Source: Aquitalea palustris (GTDB lineage: Bacteria; Pseudomonadota; Gammaproteobacteria; Burkholderiales; Chromobacteriaceae). From it: DNA of 64,000 nucleotides. Numbering within the stretch: position 1 is the stretch's first letter; each line of letters opens with the position of its first letter. The notes under the pieces are model-generated. The model did no database searches. It was not told the origin of the DNA and saw nothing but the letters and a program-made list of their open reading frames with translations. Below are positions 63,894-64,000 of the stretch, piece by piece. The stretch is from contig NZ_RFAR01000037.1 in NCBI RefSeq assembly GCF_003693445.1, forward strand, positions 1 to 64,000, written 5' to 3'. Both the position numbers and the translations under genes were made by a program.

Positions 63894-64000
63894 TTACAGC
63901 GGATTGGCGCTGAAGGTATCGCACTGTGCGATATCCCCACCATCGAAGCCACGGCGGAACCAGCGCACGCGCTGCTCGCTGCTGCCATGGGTAAAGGAAT
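63894..64000 (-). CDS. neutral zinc metallopeptidase, YpfJ-like (C-terminal end only)
   Basis: The minus-strand frame enters from the right edge and ends at TAA 63894-63896. The visible 34 residues read [18 protein letters not shown] and end [12 protein letters not shown]. This matches the C-terminal end of the YpfJ/Zn_peptidase family as I know it (THGSSxQR...QCDTF). The zinc motif would lie outside the window. Confidence 0.7.
   Translation of the reverse strand, partial: SFTHGSSEQRVRWFRRGFDGGDIAQCDTFSANPL

Noticed and set aside
1-64000. CRISPR arrays, rRNA, tRNA genes or insertion sequences
   Set aside because: I looked for regularly spaced repeats, cloverleaf-like GTTCGA/TTC arms and transposase motifs and saw none; a tRNAscan or ISfinder run would be needed to exclude them fully.

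Overview
The window is a GC-rich betaproteobacterial chromosome segment. The gene set and order (rpsB-tsf-pyrH-frr-uppS-cdsA-dxr-rseP-bamA-skp-lpxD-fabZ-lpxA-lpxB-rnhB, plus rsgA-phhB-M48 peptidase beside orn and pgi) and the protein sequences fit the Neisseriales, most likely Chromobacteriaceae (Aquitalea/Chromobacterium/Vogesella type). That placement is inference from family knowledge; no 16S or other rRNA is present. I saw no tRNA, rRNA, CRISPR array, insertion sequence or prophage.

Layout. 1-3500: an oxidoreductase/hydrolase cluster (SDR, medium-chain dehydrogenase, alpha/beta hydrolase) divergent from an HxlR-type regulator. A 53-aa membrane peptide gene lies downstream, and repeated operator-like palindromes sit at both control regions. 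3765-12328: a TetR-controlled RND efflux locus. Adaptor and pump are followed on the same strand by a thiolase and an SDR, while the outer-membrane factor is transcribed the other way. Two copies of one 26-bp operator-like element mark the two efflux promoters. 12691-15490: anaerobic ribonucleotide reductase with a perfect FNR/ANR-type box; the glycyl-radical segment is a separate 59-aa gene. 15669-20108: polyamine-type ABC importer. 20301-23495: a LysM-FecR protein followed by a CHASE2-diguanylate cyclase. 23558-25603: ferredoxin-like protein, moeA, mobB. 26109-29558: an AOT/His-type amino-acid ABC importer plus a desuccinylase-like gene, with no substrate-binding protein gene. 29931-44584: DNA-deoxyinosine glycosylase and the large conserved translation/isoprenoid/lipid A/outer-membrane biogenesis cluster, all on the minus strand, headed by a structured rpsB leader. 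44730-57959: housekeeping and metabolic genes (nitronate monooxygenase, MFS, Kef-type antiporter with a YbdK-type ligase, nudC, pncC, pgi, orn, M48 peptidase, phhB, rsgA, acetoacetyl-CoA reductase, fRMsr). 58117-64000: a KfrA-like coiled-coil DNA-binding protein, a response regulator of unknown output, a stand-alone tyrosine recombinase, a YegD-like Hsp70, a basic DNA-binding-like protein and the end of a YpfJ-type zinc peptidase.

How the genes work together. The central cluster links translation (S2, EF-Ts, RRF), UMP kinase, undecaprenyl and CDP-diglyceride synthesis, outer-membrane protein assembly (BamA, Skp, RseP) and lipid A (LpxD, FabZ, LpxA, LpxB). The accessory left third is dominated by small regulators next to enzymes and transporters, with operators readable from the sequence. 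The most unusual points are the split NrdD, the two duplicated operator families, the degenerate I-site in the FecR-linked diguanylate cyclase, the importer lacking its binding protein, and a TnpT/TnpS-like protein pair outside any visible transposon.
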